Source: Spirometra erinaceieuropaei (lineage: Eukaryota; Platyhelminthes; Cestoda; Diphyllobothriidea; Diphyllobothriidae). Taken from it: DNA of 64,000 nucleotides. The stretch is taken from contig CACRXP010000046.1 in NCBI GenBank assembly GCA_902702965.1, forward strand, positions 1,680,253 to 1,744,252, in the 5' to 3' direction. A model generated the notes under the pieces. That model had not been told where the DNA came from. It made no database searches and saw only the letters and a list, made by a program, of their open reading frames with translations. Of this stretch, positions 1 to 12,000 are shown in pieces (positions within the stretch are counted from its first letter, which is position 1; every line of letters starts with the position of its first letter). The position numbers and the translations under genes are program-made.

Positions 1-2050
1 TGCAGATCATTGAAACTTGTCATCCCCTAAACATATGTGCTTCTATGAAACATTCGTTTTCGGGAACTTACTTTTAATAAAAAGACAACATCTAACAACA
101 TGTAGCAAGAAAAGAACCGTAACGAGTACTTTCATCCTTCCACCTAACAAGTCAAAATACTCGTATTATAAATAGATCATTTTATGCAACCAGTTAAACT
201 CAAAGATAAATTCCTCAGTGCTCATTGGTCAAGCGAGTCTGGAGAGGCGTATGTACAAATGGAGATGTAAAAGTTTTAACGGGGTAGGCTCCATCGAATT
301 AACATGAGGTGCTACTTCGTAAAGTTGCAAAACCAATCATGTGCGAAAGAAATTCAATTCGCTTGTTGGGTGACCACAGGAGGAAAACCCGGTCAATCTT
401 TTAGTGCGGCTAAACAGTATAGTTCATATTTTTCAATCGAAATTGTTGAGTCCGAAATCTAAAATATTCTTTATATTCAGAAACGCGTAATATATGTGGG
501 TATAAATTAAACGCAGTAAATCCCTGCAAGAACTTTCTTGATTTGCCTACCGTACCTTCCTTTTAATTCAACTGTGATAAACTGGGTAAACTCAGTACGA
601 ATTGGACCAACAACAGCAAGGGCAGGCTTAAATACAGCTACATCGTTATCTTTTTGGTCTATAGAGACTCATACCGAGCAGCCAATTCTATAATATCTTG
701 CCAACCACTCAAAAACTATTTGAGCTGGTAGCCATTTGGTGGAATTTAGATTTAATAATTACACAATTCCGATCGTACAGTCAGATTACATTATAAGATT
801 TTGTGAATTCTACATTTCATACCAGACCATGCGGATAACGTAATTAATAAACGATTAGACTTACTGCTTCAGGTGGAACCTCTTAGCTCAAGTAGCTCAA
901 GCGCTGGCAGTAGTCCAGCTTTTCCCCTGCCGTTCTAGTTTCGAACTTTTTCCATGGTCACCTGGGTATTTGAATTTGGGTCAGTTGGATTTTGTTAAAA
1001 TCTACCAAAACATCTTATAATAATTTTAGATTATTGTGACTTTTCCTATTGTTTCTGTGACAGCAAATTATTCCGCTTGTGCTTCGTTAAGTAAACCGGT
1101 GGGTATTAAAAGTACTGGTAATAATCGCGTTATTTGAAAATTTAAAGAAGAGCTTTTTTGCCATGATATTTATGAAAAAGTGTTATCATTGCGAGATAGA
1201 GAGTCAGTATTAGGAATTAACTACGGACGACTAGGTGCACTTGAAGAACTTCTGTTTGCCGATTAATGGATATGATTTTATCTCGCTGGCGGTCGGTTTC
1301 GACTGGTGAAATCGTGTGCCATGTCTGTAAATAAGGGCCTTATTATATAATGGTTCGAGATATGAAGTAAGGATTCCATCGGCTTCGAAGCACTACAGCG
1401 ATATGGATCACAGATAACTATGCGAACCTTTACTTTTAGTAAGAATTTCACTTATTTTATAAACCGAAGTAGGCAATCTTAATGCTGGAAATAGACCCAG
1501 AGAACTGGTCGCAGCCGTCGCAATCCGCATTGCCAAAGAACTGCCCGCAACTAGCACAAACGAATTTGAGCCGTCATTTTTAGTGCCCTGCATTCACGTA
1601 TGGTTATTTGAAACTGTGCTTTACTCTGCCCATTTCCCTTCGATATATACGCTTTTGTAACATCCCTTGTTTGCCTGAACTAAGGGTATGAGGTCATCTC
1701 TACAGTTCACAAGTATCTTTTAAGGAAAGGATATTGCCGATTTCACGGATGAAAACGATAAACTTTTTGTCCAGTATATCTTACTTATGATCGCTCTGAG
1801 CTAGCGTTTTCACATTTATATGTACAAAAGCCTATACGTCGAAAAAACACCCGTGCCATTGACAACTCGCACTATGTCGTCAGCCAAGTAACAGGATGTC
1901 AATCCCAGGGTTCATGTCGAAATATTTTACGTTTCTTCTCCAACAAAGCCCGCGATGTAGAGCTTTTTTTGTCGAATAAGGAAACAGTAGAACCGATGTC
2001 ATTTGTCTTAAAGAGACGTGAGTAAATGTTGATATTGATTTGCAGCTAAT
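1..2050. other. No recognisable feature
   Basis: AT-rich sequence with short open frames only. I see no transposon protein similarity, no SINE body and no convincing exon with flanking splice sites. A 61-codon minus-strand frame at 1408-1593 has no recognisable motif. Confidence 0.6.
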
Positions 2051-2095
2051 TACTCCTCGGGAGTAAGCGGCAGACGTATGGATCCATACGTCTGC
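2051..2095. repeat. Two adjacent palindromes
   Basis: At 2051-2065 TACTCC and GGAGTA flank a three-base loop. At 2070-2095 there is a perfect 26-bp palindrome with arms GCAGACGTATG around a central GATC. Five bases separate the two. No coding or transposon context explains them. They could be a transposon remnant, a hairpin-forming site or chance. Confidence 0.85.
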
Positions 2096-2401
2096 TGCTG
2101 TTGAACGGATTAAAGTTATTTATCTTGTGGCGGAGTTAGGGGCGTTTTTATTTTGTTCAACCAAAATTGCTGTGGAGGCCGTGGACACTTTTGTTCTTAC
2201 TCTATGATTTGATACACGTTATCGATCCTATATGCACGTCTCGTTTAGTTAAATACCTTTACAATTGTGAAAATCGTACTATTTACATTTCCCCTCTCTA
2301 CATATGAAGGTACTTTAGTCCGCATTTCCGACTTAACATTCGACAACAACTCGCTGTATAGTGCTAATAACATTTAATCATCTTATGCGACGATTTTAAT
2401 C

Positions 2402-2421
2402 GCGGGAACCTACGTTCCCGC
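2402..2421. repeat. Short perfect hairpin
   Basis: GCGGGAAC and GTTCCCGC form an 8-bp stem around a CTAC loop. It lies about 300 bases after the 2.07-kb palindrome. No T-run follows it, so I do not call a terminator. Confidence 0.75.
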
Positions 2422-4035
2422 ACACGTCTTGGCCTTGATAAGCGTATCTCCAGCACTCGCTCTGATGCCCCTCCTGATTACATGTTGACCAAGTGCCTCG
2501 AGCGTTTTGTGTTATAAATAGAGTTCCGCTGTCACGTTTAGATCATTTTACGTTATTGGGTCTTCTGAAATTTCTTCCGCCTCTAAACGGGCATTGTTAA
2601 AGAAACATGTGAGGGAAGTAAAAGTTCGCAAATCGTGCCCACAAAACAGTTGCCGCTTTAGATTTGCATATCTTATACTATCCTCGCTTTTCTTAAACAA
2701 TAAAATGTCGAATCATGCTGTGGCCACCCTACAACCTTTTTAAATAACATTTTTGATATTTGGTGTCCTCTTTCTACTGTTACGGCACATATAAAATACT
2801 TACGGCCAAAAAGGAACTCCTTCACAGGCTAGGCTTGCGTGACAGCCTAAGGGATTGACAGGCTGAATGGCCTCCTCGTTAGCCAGCTCTCTGACTCTTC
2901 TTATTTCCTTTTTTATCCTTCCTATGCTGAAATTCAGAAGAATCTGAAATATCTCACTGACCATCGGAGCACACTGTTATATGGGAATGCTGATGTAGAC
3001 TCCTTAAACAAAAAAATTTAATTGTAATGACGCCCATTTACCTTCGAATGAGATTTCCCTAATACCATGTGTCTTTCAACCCGTAAGTATGGCAACAGTA
3101 AAGAAACACCTTAAAAAGTACGTGGATCAACAGCTGCCAGACCGGATGTTGTACTTCCTGCGTTTCCGGCATTGGAAGCCATATTAACCCACTTGGGTTA
3201 GAACAGCTATTGTTTTTATAAGCCTTCCTATCACACAGGGTGAGTAATAAGATCGGTGGTCCTCAAACCTCCTGCTGAATATGGGTAGGTATGTGCGCTA
3301 TGGGGTTTGCACTGGCACATTATATAGGCAGGTGTTAATTAAATGTTCGCTGTAGTACCACAGCAGTAGTAAATAATTGACGTAGGGGGTCAAGCGACAG
3401 CGGCCGGATGGCATTATGGTGGGCACAGGAATGTTGACCCAATTATGTTCTAAAAGCTCCAATGACTGCAAACATAACCGCCTGAAGTCAAGAAGTAAAA
3501 GTTGCGATCTGTTTTTGCAAGAAAATTCATGTGTGTATAACCTGAAACAAACCTCGCGTAGTTTGAATGCATGAACTCTAATGGTAATCGTTGTCTCAAA
3601 CTCGAAAAAAGTCTCTGTATACGCGACAGCATACGTGACCGCGCAGAATGCTGAAAGATGGTCTGAGGTCACTCAGTAGCTACCCGTAGCTCAGAGGAAA
3701 GACATGAAGATTAGGTAAACGCGTTTCGTAGGGTAGTGTGCCGCTTCCAGTTACACATTTGGTTGTACGTTGTTAAACATTTTAGAGTAACAAAAGAGGA
3801 ATAGGCGTTCCCGGGGAGGGGTTTATTGGATCCCCGACGTCTCGAGTAGTCGGTTCGTCTGCCCATCTTTAGAGACTGGGAAGTCCTGCGCACAGGTCCC
3901 CTTATATGACACACTTTCCTCAATGCGTTACCCATCAATGCTGCCTGTGTGACCGCAACCAACCCGCATGTCAAGATAACCTGAATCGTCCTCGTCGGCC
4001 GCGGAGATGACTGACGGTTCCGATTGTACCTCGTC
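2422..4035. other. No recognisable feature
   Basis: The longest frame (minus strand, 3298-3672, 124 codons) has no motif, splice context or compositional bias that would support a gene. The right part, from about 3700, may be 3-prime flank of the minus-strand PLE that follows, but I cannot place its end. Confidence 0.5.
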
Positions 4036-4039
4036 CTGA

Positions 4040-4682
4040 CTGCCGCCTATTAAGAAGGTTCGTCAAGTCAGATAGGGAGAAGGCAAATTGATGCAGCGGT
4101 TCACAGAGCAGCCGGTGGACATTCAGGCTTCTTGCACTTGCCTTGCTCTATGATCACCGCCCCGGCCCAGAATGTCAATGGCGTCAAAGTTGAAGATGTG
4201 TCCCATTTGCGCGGCATGGGTTGCAACCTCCGACTTTGCGTCCAACCTTCGCACGGCCAACTTATGCTCGTGCATGCGCGTTTGCAGCCGTCGGCCGGTT
4301 TCCTCAACGTAGTTGCACATTTCGCAGCTGCAGTGAAGGCGGCAGACAACGGCCGACATCTCCTGCTTAGGGATCGGATCTTTTGGCCGCGTCACTTGCG
4401 GGCGAATTGTTGAGTAAGACCTGTAGGCAACACCTATCCCTAGTGACGCAAGGGATCTAGGCCCGGCCACGGAGACCCCTTTAATGTACGGAATGCTCCG
4501 CCGCGAGTTTGGCCGACTATGCTCCTCATTCCGGTTCTTTGGCTGCCTTCGGCTCCGTTTAATGAATGACCAAGGATTGCCGTTAGCTCTGAAGAGTTCT
4601 TGGAGGAGCTTTATCTCGTCCAGTTTGGCGGCTGGCGTGCTGCAATGATTTTCCATCCGTCGGTATAACGTGCGGAAACAGG
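4040..4682 (-). pseudogene. Penelope-like element A1, RT thumb and GIY-YIG endonuclease piece
   Basis: This is the 3-prime half of a PLE, a retroelement whose single protein joins a reverse transcriptase to a GIY-YIG endonuclease. Reading the minus strand from about 4680, the frame opens at 'RTLYRRMENHCS' style thumb sequence. It passes the 'IPYIKGVS' linker seen in the other copies and reaches the endonuclease with 'NYVEETGRRLQTRMHEHKL', which holds the usual R and EH residues. An in-frame TGA at about 4121-4123 replaces the tryptophan of the conserved 'EAW' step. Beyond it the C-terminal 'VNRCINLPSPY' block can still be read to about 4050. The 5-prime RT half is missing here and lies in the opposite orientation just to the right, at 4690-4943. 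This is a dead copy. Confidence 0.85.
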
Positions 4683-4689
4683 CACGTTT

Positions 4690-4943
4690 GTGTTGTAGCG
4701 GGTGAAACTACTAAAATCAATCATTGCTGATCTACAGTTCACAATGGAAGAGGCAGTAGGGAACAAACGTTTATTCTTGGATGTTCTTGTCTGCCGCCTA
4801 CCGAACGGCAAACTATCGACATCGGTCTACAGAAAACCGACGAACACGGTGCAACTGCTCAGCTACAACAGCAACCACCCACTACAACTCAAACAAAGCT
4901 GTGGCCGTACGTTATACCGGCGGTTGGAAATTCATTGCATATG
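4690..4943 (+). pseudogene. Penelope-like element A1, inverted RT piece
   Basis: This plus-strand fragment encodes the part of PLE reverse transcriptase just after the catalytic YVDD. It shows 'LQFTMEEA', then 'LFLDVLVCRLPNGKLSTSVY', 'RKPTNT', 'YNSNHP' and 'RTLYRRLEIHC', after which homology stops. Its 3-prime end covers the same residues with which the minus-strand piece at 4040-4682 begins, so about 35 bp are present twice in inverted orientation (near 4645-4682 and 4904-4941). The two pieces therefore look like one element whose 5-prime part was inverted on insertion. The catalytic motif itself is not in the fragment. Confidence 0.85.
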
Positions 4944-5099
4944 ATGGATATCGCGGACTTGGCTTCCTTTGACAAAGCAGGTAAGACTTCCGTGAATTCC
5001 TAATCCAAATAGGCAAGTTCTTCCGGACGCCCACTTCATGAAATGGTATGCACGTCAGGCAGTTGACAATGCTTTTACGAAAAATATTTCTGTCCACCC

Positions 5100-5420
5100 G
5101 TAGGAAGTCATACTTTTTTGGGAAATCTGCTGTTTAACTCTTGCTCTAGTAGGTGTCAGTTTGCCTTTAATCACCGTTATCCAGTATATTTCGTGTGGTA
5201 CCATAGAACTTTATATCGTCCAGAAAAATGTTGTCTGCGCATTTTTTAACGTATATAATTTTCAATGCGCTAGAGTAGAAAGCTTAACATCAACATGTAA
5301 AACTTACCTGGTACTCACATATGGCTGATTTCGTAAGAAGGCGATGGTCAGAAACACTATCGACAGCCTTCTCAAGGTTGCTTTTTGCATATTTTTATAG
5401 CAAATGTATAATAGATATGC
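5100..5420 (-). repeat. Possible tail fragment of repeat R
   Basis: A stretch around 5146-5185 (CTGCTGTTTAACTCTTGCTC and the bases after it) matches, in reverse orientation, the tail of repeat R at 26.5 and 29.25 kb. It abuts the LTM copy that follows. The R tail abuts LTM sequence in the same way at 26.1 and 28.9 kb. Similarity outside the core is weak. Confidence 0.4.
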
Positions 5421-6356
5421 CGTTTCATGAACTGATGACCGAAATTTTAAAATGTGTTTCTGACTTTAAAAGATTGCTTAGGTAGGGTTGTAAGGTTATT
5501 ATCCGTAGAACATAGTCCCGAATAATTCAGTTATTTCAGGATGCAGGGTTACGAATGAGCTTCTTTTCGGCCTACTGTAAAAATTGCGCCTGTTAAAATG
5601 ATCACTTAAAAAGCATGAACTCTTCCAATTGATGTTTGATGCCTTTATAAATTCGCATAAATGTCATGGAAAATGCGCGGAAAATATTAAGCCTTTTATT
5701 CTTTTGGCAGAAAACTACGTCATCTTCAAATCTAGGTTTGAAGAAGTGTATAAAATGGCTTTAAAAAGTGCTTCTAATTATGAGTTTTTCAAGACATTTG
5801 AGGGCGCGTTCATAAGACATCGTGTATTTGCATTTAGTTATGTTGCCTATAGTGTTTACAATATGCCCGCATTCACTACGAAATTGTATGAATTCATATA
5901 TGGTCCCTTTTCACTACCGTAGAACAATGTACGATTTGCCGTAGTTTGCTTGTAGTTTGAAGACCGCGAATGGAAGTGTGATGGCCTGACGGTTTCAGCA
6001 GTCTTTGGTAATCGCAAAACTTTATTAGAACCACATTATACACTTATATGAATTACAAATATTTAAAGTAGGCGTAGTACTCCACCAAATACGTCAACTA
6101 TTAAACCTTGCTGCATGTCTTGAAGTAAATATATTTGAATTTTTGAGGGCATCGACAATTAATTAAAGTAGTTAAAGTTATTTTAATGGGCATTTTTATC
6201 TAGCGTTATTTCTGTACGCAGCCAAACAGAAGTTTGCTCGAAAGCCAGCATCTGGAGTAACTGAATGAATATAGGACTGCACAGTAATTAAACGTGGAAC
6301 CCTATTTAAGTGCCTTTTTAAGACGAAAACGCATTTCAGAAGTTTGGTTAATATTG
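5420..6356. mobile_element. LTM element, diverged copy
   Basis: This is a diverged copy of the long-terminal-inverted-repeat family best seen at 61406-62398. The left arm is recognisable from about 5425 (TTTCATGAACTGATGACC, then the internal block with GCCTTTATAAATTCG near 5640). The right arm runs to 'AAACGCATTTCAGAAGTTTGG' like sequence near 6340. The middle holds the family's central segment. The exact ends and target duplication are not preserved. The 97-codon frame at 5629-5922 lies inside the element and is not conserved in other copies. Confidence 0.7.
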
Positions 6357-7229
6357 TATATTTTAGGACATCAACTGTAGGTAAGGCTGCCAGGTCAGAA
6401 TTCCGCTCTTGTACTGCGGCGCAATCGACGCAGATTTCAAGTGTGCAGGCAGACATATGGCCTCGAAGCGTGCATAAAAGGCCATAGACAGCGGTTTCGC
6501 AAAATCGTCGTCGGCCTCCTTAAAAATCTTTGTGGGAATGAGTCTTGATGACGGCGGCTATGTCCACCTTGTAGCAAGTCATTTCAATTTCCCATGAGTT
6601 TCTTCGCGGACAGTTTGAGAGAAAAAGTATTATGGGCTGCCAGATCGAGCTAAATCAGTAGTAGTCACCAAGGGGATGTGCATGCGAGTTGTTGTTGTCA
6701 GCGTAACATCATATCCGTACGATAGCTTTTTTGTGAGGTATAAAGTATTGCTTAAATCCACCAAAATCTTACGAACTCTTCTTCTTCTTTTCTACATACA
6801 GTTATATGAATAAAGACTTAAAGGCCTAACATACATGAAACAGTGAACCACAAGAATAAGCAGATCTGTCTTAAACCCTAATAGATACAATTCACTGTAA
6901 CAGAAATTTGGCGCTTTAAAAAGATAGTCATTTTTGGCATGTGTGTCTTTTGCGGGCGGCCGAAAAACATGGTTTCAAGAGCCAATATTATATATATATT
7001 ATAGTGTATGATAACCAGTATTTTAGGCCCAGTTAAGCAATTGTCTCCAAATGAAAATGCACATTTGAATATTGGTTAATACATCCCAAAACGTCGGACA
7101 ATGGGCCCAACAATAACCAGTGCACGGAAAACCAGCATTATTCAAATGTGTGCTGATTCATTGCTGTATTGCCGTCTTCGTTTGTATACCATTGCGAAAC
7201 ACAGTCTGTAAAAATATTGCTAAAGACCC
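6357..7229. other. No recognisable feature; short TA run
   Basis: AT-rich sequence. There is a short TA microsatellite near 6990-7001. I see no gene or repeat family shared with the rest of the window. Confidence 0.5.
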
Positions 7230-8000
7230 ACTAGCATCTAAAATGCGTTCTCGGCCTTGCGAGGCTGCAAACATAAGGTTTTACTACTGATTATCGTGCA
7301 GAATTGACCAAAGCTATTTAAATCTCACCGGAATGTCGGCTTTAAATAATCAGCATACATGCATACGTAACATGCGTACTTCAAAATATTTTATCTGATC
7401 ACCACTTTGGACATAGTTTGTTCAATATATTGCCGACTAATGCTTTTTATACTCATTAGCAGTAACCTTTAGGGTTACATAATGACCCTTCATATATCAT
7501 CGCATTTTAACGTTTGTGAACGTTTCTTATGAAGGATACGACATCATCAACATCCTTTATAATACATGTGAGTCATATCCTTCACCTTCCTAATAAATTT
7601 GCGGAAAAAATAGTTGCCTCTACACGGGACGGGCAAATTACATGCAATCATAGATCAAATTATGCGAGGACTGAAGCCTTGTGGTCGATAAAATTATACT
7701 GTCCCTTGCAGTATGCAGTTTTAGGACTTTACGGCAGAAAATCAAAAGACTATTTTAATTACTCATTCCATAGAATATATTTGGGTTTGTGCGTGTCGAT
7801 AAAATGTATACAACTTTGGACTGCTATAAAAAGACACTGATTGGCAAGTACAGATGATGCGGGCGACAAGGCCTCGGTGCATCTAAAAGCCATCATCCTG
7901 ACGGGGCTTACATGATAATCAACACAACAACCTAAATAATGTAACATTATCTATTTAAATCCCACCGCGATGGCACCATTGAATAATCTTTTCGACGCAT
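7230..8000. repeat. Fragments of LTM arms
   Basis: About 7260-7390 resembles the LTM left arm in plus orientation (AAGGTTTTACTACTGATTA, then the CTATTTAAATCTCACCGGAAT block). About 7840-7965 resembles the same arm in minus orientation and is closest to the copy at 49648-49860 (CCATCATCCTGACGGGGCTT reversed). Between them lies a 103-codon frame with no motif. I read this as broken pieces of one or two insertions. Confidence 0.5.
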
Positions 8001-8579
8001 GCACAGCCATCCTTGTTTAACAGGATAACCTACGCAGTGCGCTTTTCTTTAGACACTATTGATGCGCCCATCAATTCAGGCATATTTCTTCAAATAAATG
8101 CAAAACGTATTCGTATTTCAAAAAGGTAAACCGTACATTTAATAAATACGGCAGTGCATGCGGATGATTATGTACATAAGAACCGACTGTTGCAGTTCGT
8201 ATACATCAAAGTAACGTTTATAAAACAGAAATACTCATCGCGGCCTTCGCAGCGGCATTAAATACTCTTTGTTCAAAGGCATCTGGAATTTACCGTGCTG
8301 ATTCGTCTGTAACGTCAAAAAGTTTGCTCTTTGGTGATTGACTGCCAGAGCATATCTGCACATCTCAACGGATTGAATCGACGTACCAATTTAGCACTGC
8401 ATGCGAAATGTTGACAAAATCACAAGCAGAGATTAATCTAAGAAAACACGTCCTGACTTCGGGTCATGCCATCTCTAACGTTTTAATCGGCCTGAGCGAA
8501 GTTAGAACTGCCTGCAAGTATCTCACTCTCGAATCCATTCAACCGGAAGATATGCGCCTTCTCAGAATCTTGAATTGAC

Positions 8580-8965
8580 TATAGTTGAGTTTCACTAACG
8601 AGATTTAGGGTTTGAGTAAAAATGCAAGTGATCACCAACCGATACCTGCGGCGTTTGTTAAAACACATTAGGGTCTGGGTTGGCTGGAATTTCTGCTAGA
8701 ATGCGACGCCATTTCAAAGCAGTCTTTGCTGACCTAACAGACAGACCTGTTGCCATGCCAACTCAGGAAGCCGCACACGCTTGCATCTCCAAACGCACGC
8801 CAGGCTGAAAAGAGGCCCTGGCCTCCTTCAATTCACTCAGACAACCCAGTCTTACGCCGCATGTCCAACATGGCACTGCAGTGTTGGCCAACATCAATGC
8901 TGTTTAAGGCAGAAAATCGGTTTCCTTGTATAATTAATTTGCTTGGCACTTTAAAGCATTTCTAG
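8580..8965 (-). repeat. Repeat R, reversed head fragment (copy a)
   Basis: In reverse complement this matches the head of repeat R at 27.44-27.90 kb and 48.24-48.66 kb. Shared blocks include one around GGCGCTAGGTCGRTCAGTCTG (degraded here) and CTTAGCAGAAATT. A (TGA)n tract begins just to the right. A 71-codon frame at 8750-8965 resembles a frame in the 27.4-kb copy at the residue level (see findings). Confidence 0.65.
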
Positions 8966-8991
8966 AGATAAAAGTAAAGGTTACAGTCAAG

Positions 8992-9044
<53 letters not shown>
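8992..9044 (+). repeat. (TGA)n microsatellite
   Basis: About 17 uninterrupted TGA/GAT units lie at the edge of the reversed R fragment. Confidence 0.97.
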
Positions 9045-12000
9045 TGATTTCCGCCTATGTTGACGTTATCCATATGGCTGTATCTGGTGCCCGCAAGAAG
9101 AGCATATAATGCATATTACATGGTTATCCCGTTGTGGGCGATGAACTTCGGCCCAAGCATTCATTCACCTTATTTCCGTCTGCACCTACAGATCTTATAT
9201 TATACTGGTATACTCCAACGTAGCAGTCAACTTCTGAGAAAATTAGGAAGCGACCATTCCTAAACTGGGGTATGTACCAGAAGGCAGACTGAGTTTGCTG
9301 GGATGCCGTAGATGACCCGACCCCGCAGCTGAAAAATGCAGCAGTAGAAAATCGGCAAAATGCGTGTCTAAACTTGCAGTTAATATATTTTTTAGTAATA
9401 GTGTATCTTGTGGACATAACATTGTTTCTTTCTTTTTAGGTTACACACACAGACAATTAGCATCATTCTTTTTATCGAGAAGTATGTAATTTACGCTGGT
9501 ATGCTTTTTAAATTTTACCTTGAAGCATCCTGTCACTTTAAAAGTTAATCCTACGGCTCCAGTTTAATCAGCTGAACATTTGGTGCTAGACCGCCTAAAC
9601 CACACCAGTTAGCGATCAGAAGACAGTAATTGAAGCAAGCTGGCGTCGCAGACCGAAAATCGTCGACCTACTTAGCACACGACTAGTTGCATCATGAATA
9701 ACTGACGCAGGAAATGAACAGTTGCCACAATTTACATTAAAAAATTTTCAAGAGAGTATGTCAAGCATTCGTTTGCTTTAACATTTCCCTTCAGCCCGTC
9801 AAACGATATTACTTTGCACTCTTTCGTCTCAACACCAGCAGTAGACACAAACAGAACAAACCCGTCTCGATCGCGTCACAGGTGGGCGCTTGTTGGGCAA
9901 AACCCCAGTTAGAAATATGAATGCCTCTAAGAAACAGAATTGAATGGTCCATTTTTAGAGTTGTATTTCTGAAGGTTTCGTATGTACCGTTTATTTTTCG
10001 ACTCAGTAACCCAACGAATTTGTTGAAATTGGCAGTTAATATAATCAGGCGTGCACTTTATACGAGGGCATGTGAGACAGTTCGAACAGTATTAAATGAT
10101 TATTTTTAATTCAAAATTCTTAAGTCACTTGCAAAATAAGAACATATGCTTATTTTTTACGCATAGAAAGTGTTCCTTTCAGGAATTTACATGCGTAGGT
10201 ATCGGATTTTTTTCAAAAAACCTCGTTTGACCATCAGTCAGAGATCACTTGAGTCAATATTTACGGGGTTCATTAACACAGATTTGGCAGGTCCGAAAAG
10301 CACTTTAAAGATTTCGCACATTCGGTGCACAGCTCGACCGTTAACAGTTGAATCGTTCGACAGGTTGTTCGCGATTACACATTTAGTAGTATAGACAGTC
10401 TCGTTAAAGCCTTTTTCGTATTTTTCAAACACAGGAAATGCGTTCCTCCTTTTAACGTCTAGTTCGGCTTATAATTAACTGTTTTCGATGTATATTTGTT
10501 CCCCGACATTCACTTACGGAAATTAATGCACTTATAAATGACAAACTGCCTGTTATTGTGGATCTAATGGAATTGCTAATAGTCTCGGATTGAGAATGCA
10601 CTCATGATGATGATAAAATATGTGTAACATGATGCCAGTCAGTTTGGGACCTCAAACATAAATACTCCAAGACGACCGTTGTAAGGTTGGGATACCGGAC
10701 TTATGAGGGCAAAATGCAGTTCTCCCGAGGAGACCGCCATCTTCATCATTTTAAATAAACTTACTAATAAGCACGCATGTAAAATAAATTTGAGCAGCCA
10801 TATCGCAATTCCGCCCGATTGCTGCCCTTCTTCTAGTACAATCGGGATTGTAGGTGATTCGGCTTTCGTCTGCTCTTCAAGGTGACGTCGCAGACGAAGG
10901 ATACAGACAGCAACGACCGTAACTTCTGTGTGGTTTGTCTGCTTTGGGACCGCATGGATTTTAATTCACTAATACAAATACATCGCACACGTGCCATTAT
11001 GGCCCTGTCCACGTGCTGTAGGCATTTGCAGTAGTTAAATGATGCTAGCTAGTTAACGGCAATAAGTTACCTGGACAAGTTTTTCGATTTTCGTAATTGC
11101 TAATAAATCAGTTAGGTGCTTTGCGGACTGGTTAAAAAGTTTATCCTGCTTTCCGTAAAGTTGGGTTTTTGAAGAAAAAGCAACAATCGTTCTAATTACC
11201 TTAATGCGCTTTTGGTCTTCGTAAGATATTTTAACTGAGCGAAGGCTTTTAGGAACAAACTGCCTGAATATAACCCAGAAATGTTACTTTCCGAAAATGC
11301 TTACTTTCGTCACAACAGGCCCGCCACTGCTTATCTAACATTATACTACTGGTCAGGATTCGATCACATTAACTTTGACAAACTGAGTAATTGCATCCTA
11401 AAAATAAGCTTACTGTAGTCTGTCTTTTCCACAGCCGCTTTTTGAAAATTCGGTAACTCGTAAGTTTTGGTGGAGGTTGCTTTTAAACCACTCGCATGGT
11501 GCGGTTGTTTTCCTATTCGCCAATATGTAACTGATATTAAAATGTGGTAACCTGACGTATTAATGATTTTCGTTTTTAAGGTAAAGGTTCGTGAAAAAAC
11601 ACTTGGCCTCTTTTACTTGCCGGCAGCGTTTTATCCAGTCCTTCGCATTTGTAATAACCACGAAACGGTTAGGACCCTAGGTTGCTTTCTGTGCATTGTT
11701 TATAATTTACGCCACATATTCCGGCAAACAGAGCTCACTGTAATTGACCTAAATTAAAAATTTTAAGGTTTCTCTACAATACGCATGGAAAACGGAAGAG
11801 CTAGTTGCTTCCCAGTGAGTTTTAAAGAGGTTTGTAATTTTTTGAAAGTATCGCTTAACATTTCAGTCAATGATAATGTCTTCTTGATTGGATTTAATGC
11901 ATAACATACACAGAAGGCCAGTTTAATTTGCAGCTTTTTTTGACCTTCAACTGTCATATAAAACGTCTTTTTGGGGCTTTCAAGATGTTACACTATATTC

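Noticed and set aside
2402..2421. Hairpin as a transcription terminator
   Set aside because: No T-run follows and no gene lies nearby. The genome is eukaryotic.
3298..3672. 124-codon minus-strand open frame
   Set aside because: No start context, splice sites, motif or repeat in other copies. The length can occur by chance in 64 kb.
8992..9044. Short tandem array as a CRISPR or coding repeat
   Set aside because: A pure trinucleotide run without spacers, in eukaryotic DNA. It is a microsatellite.
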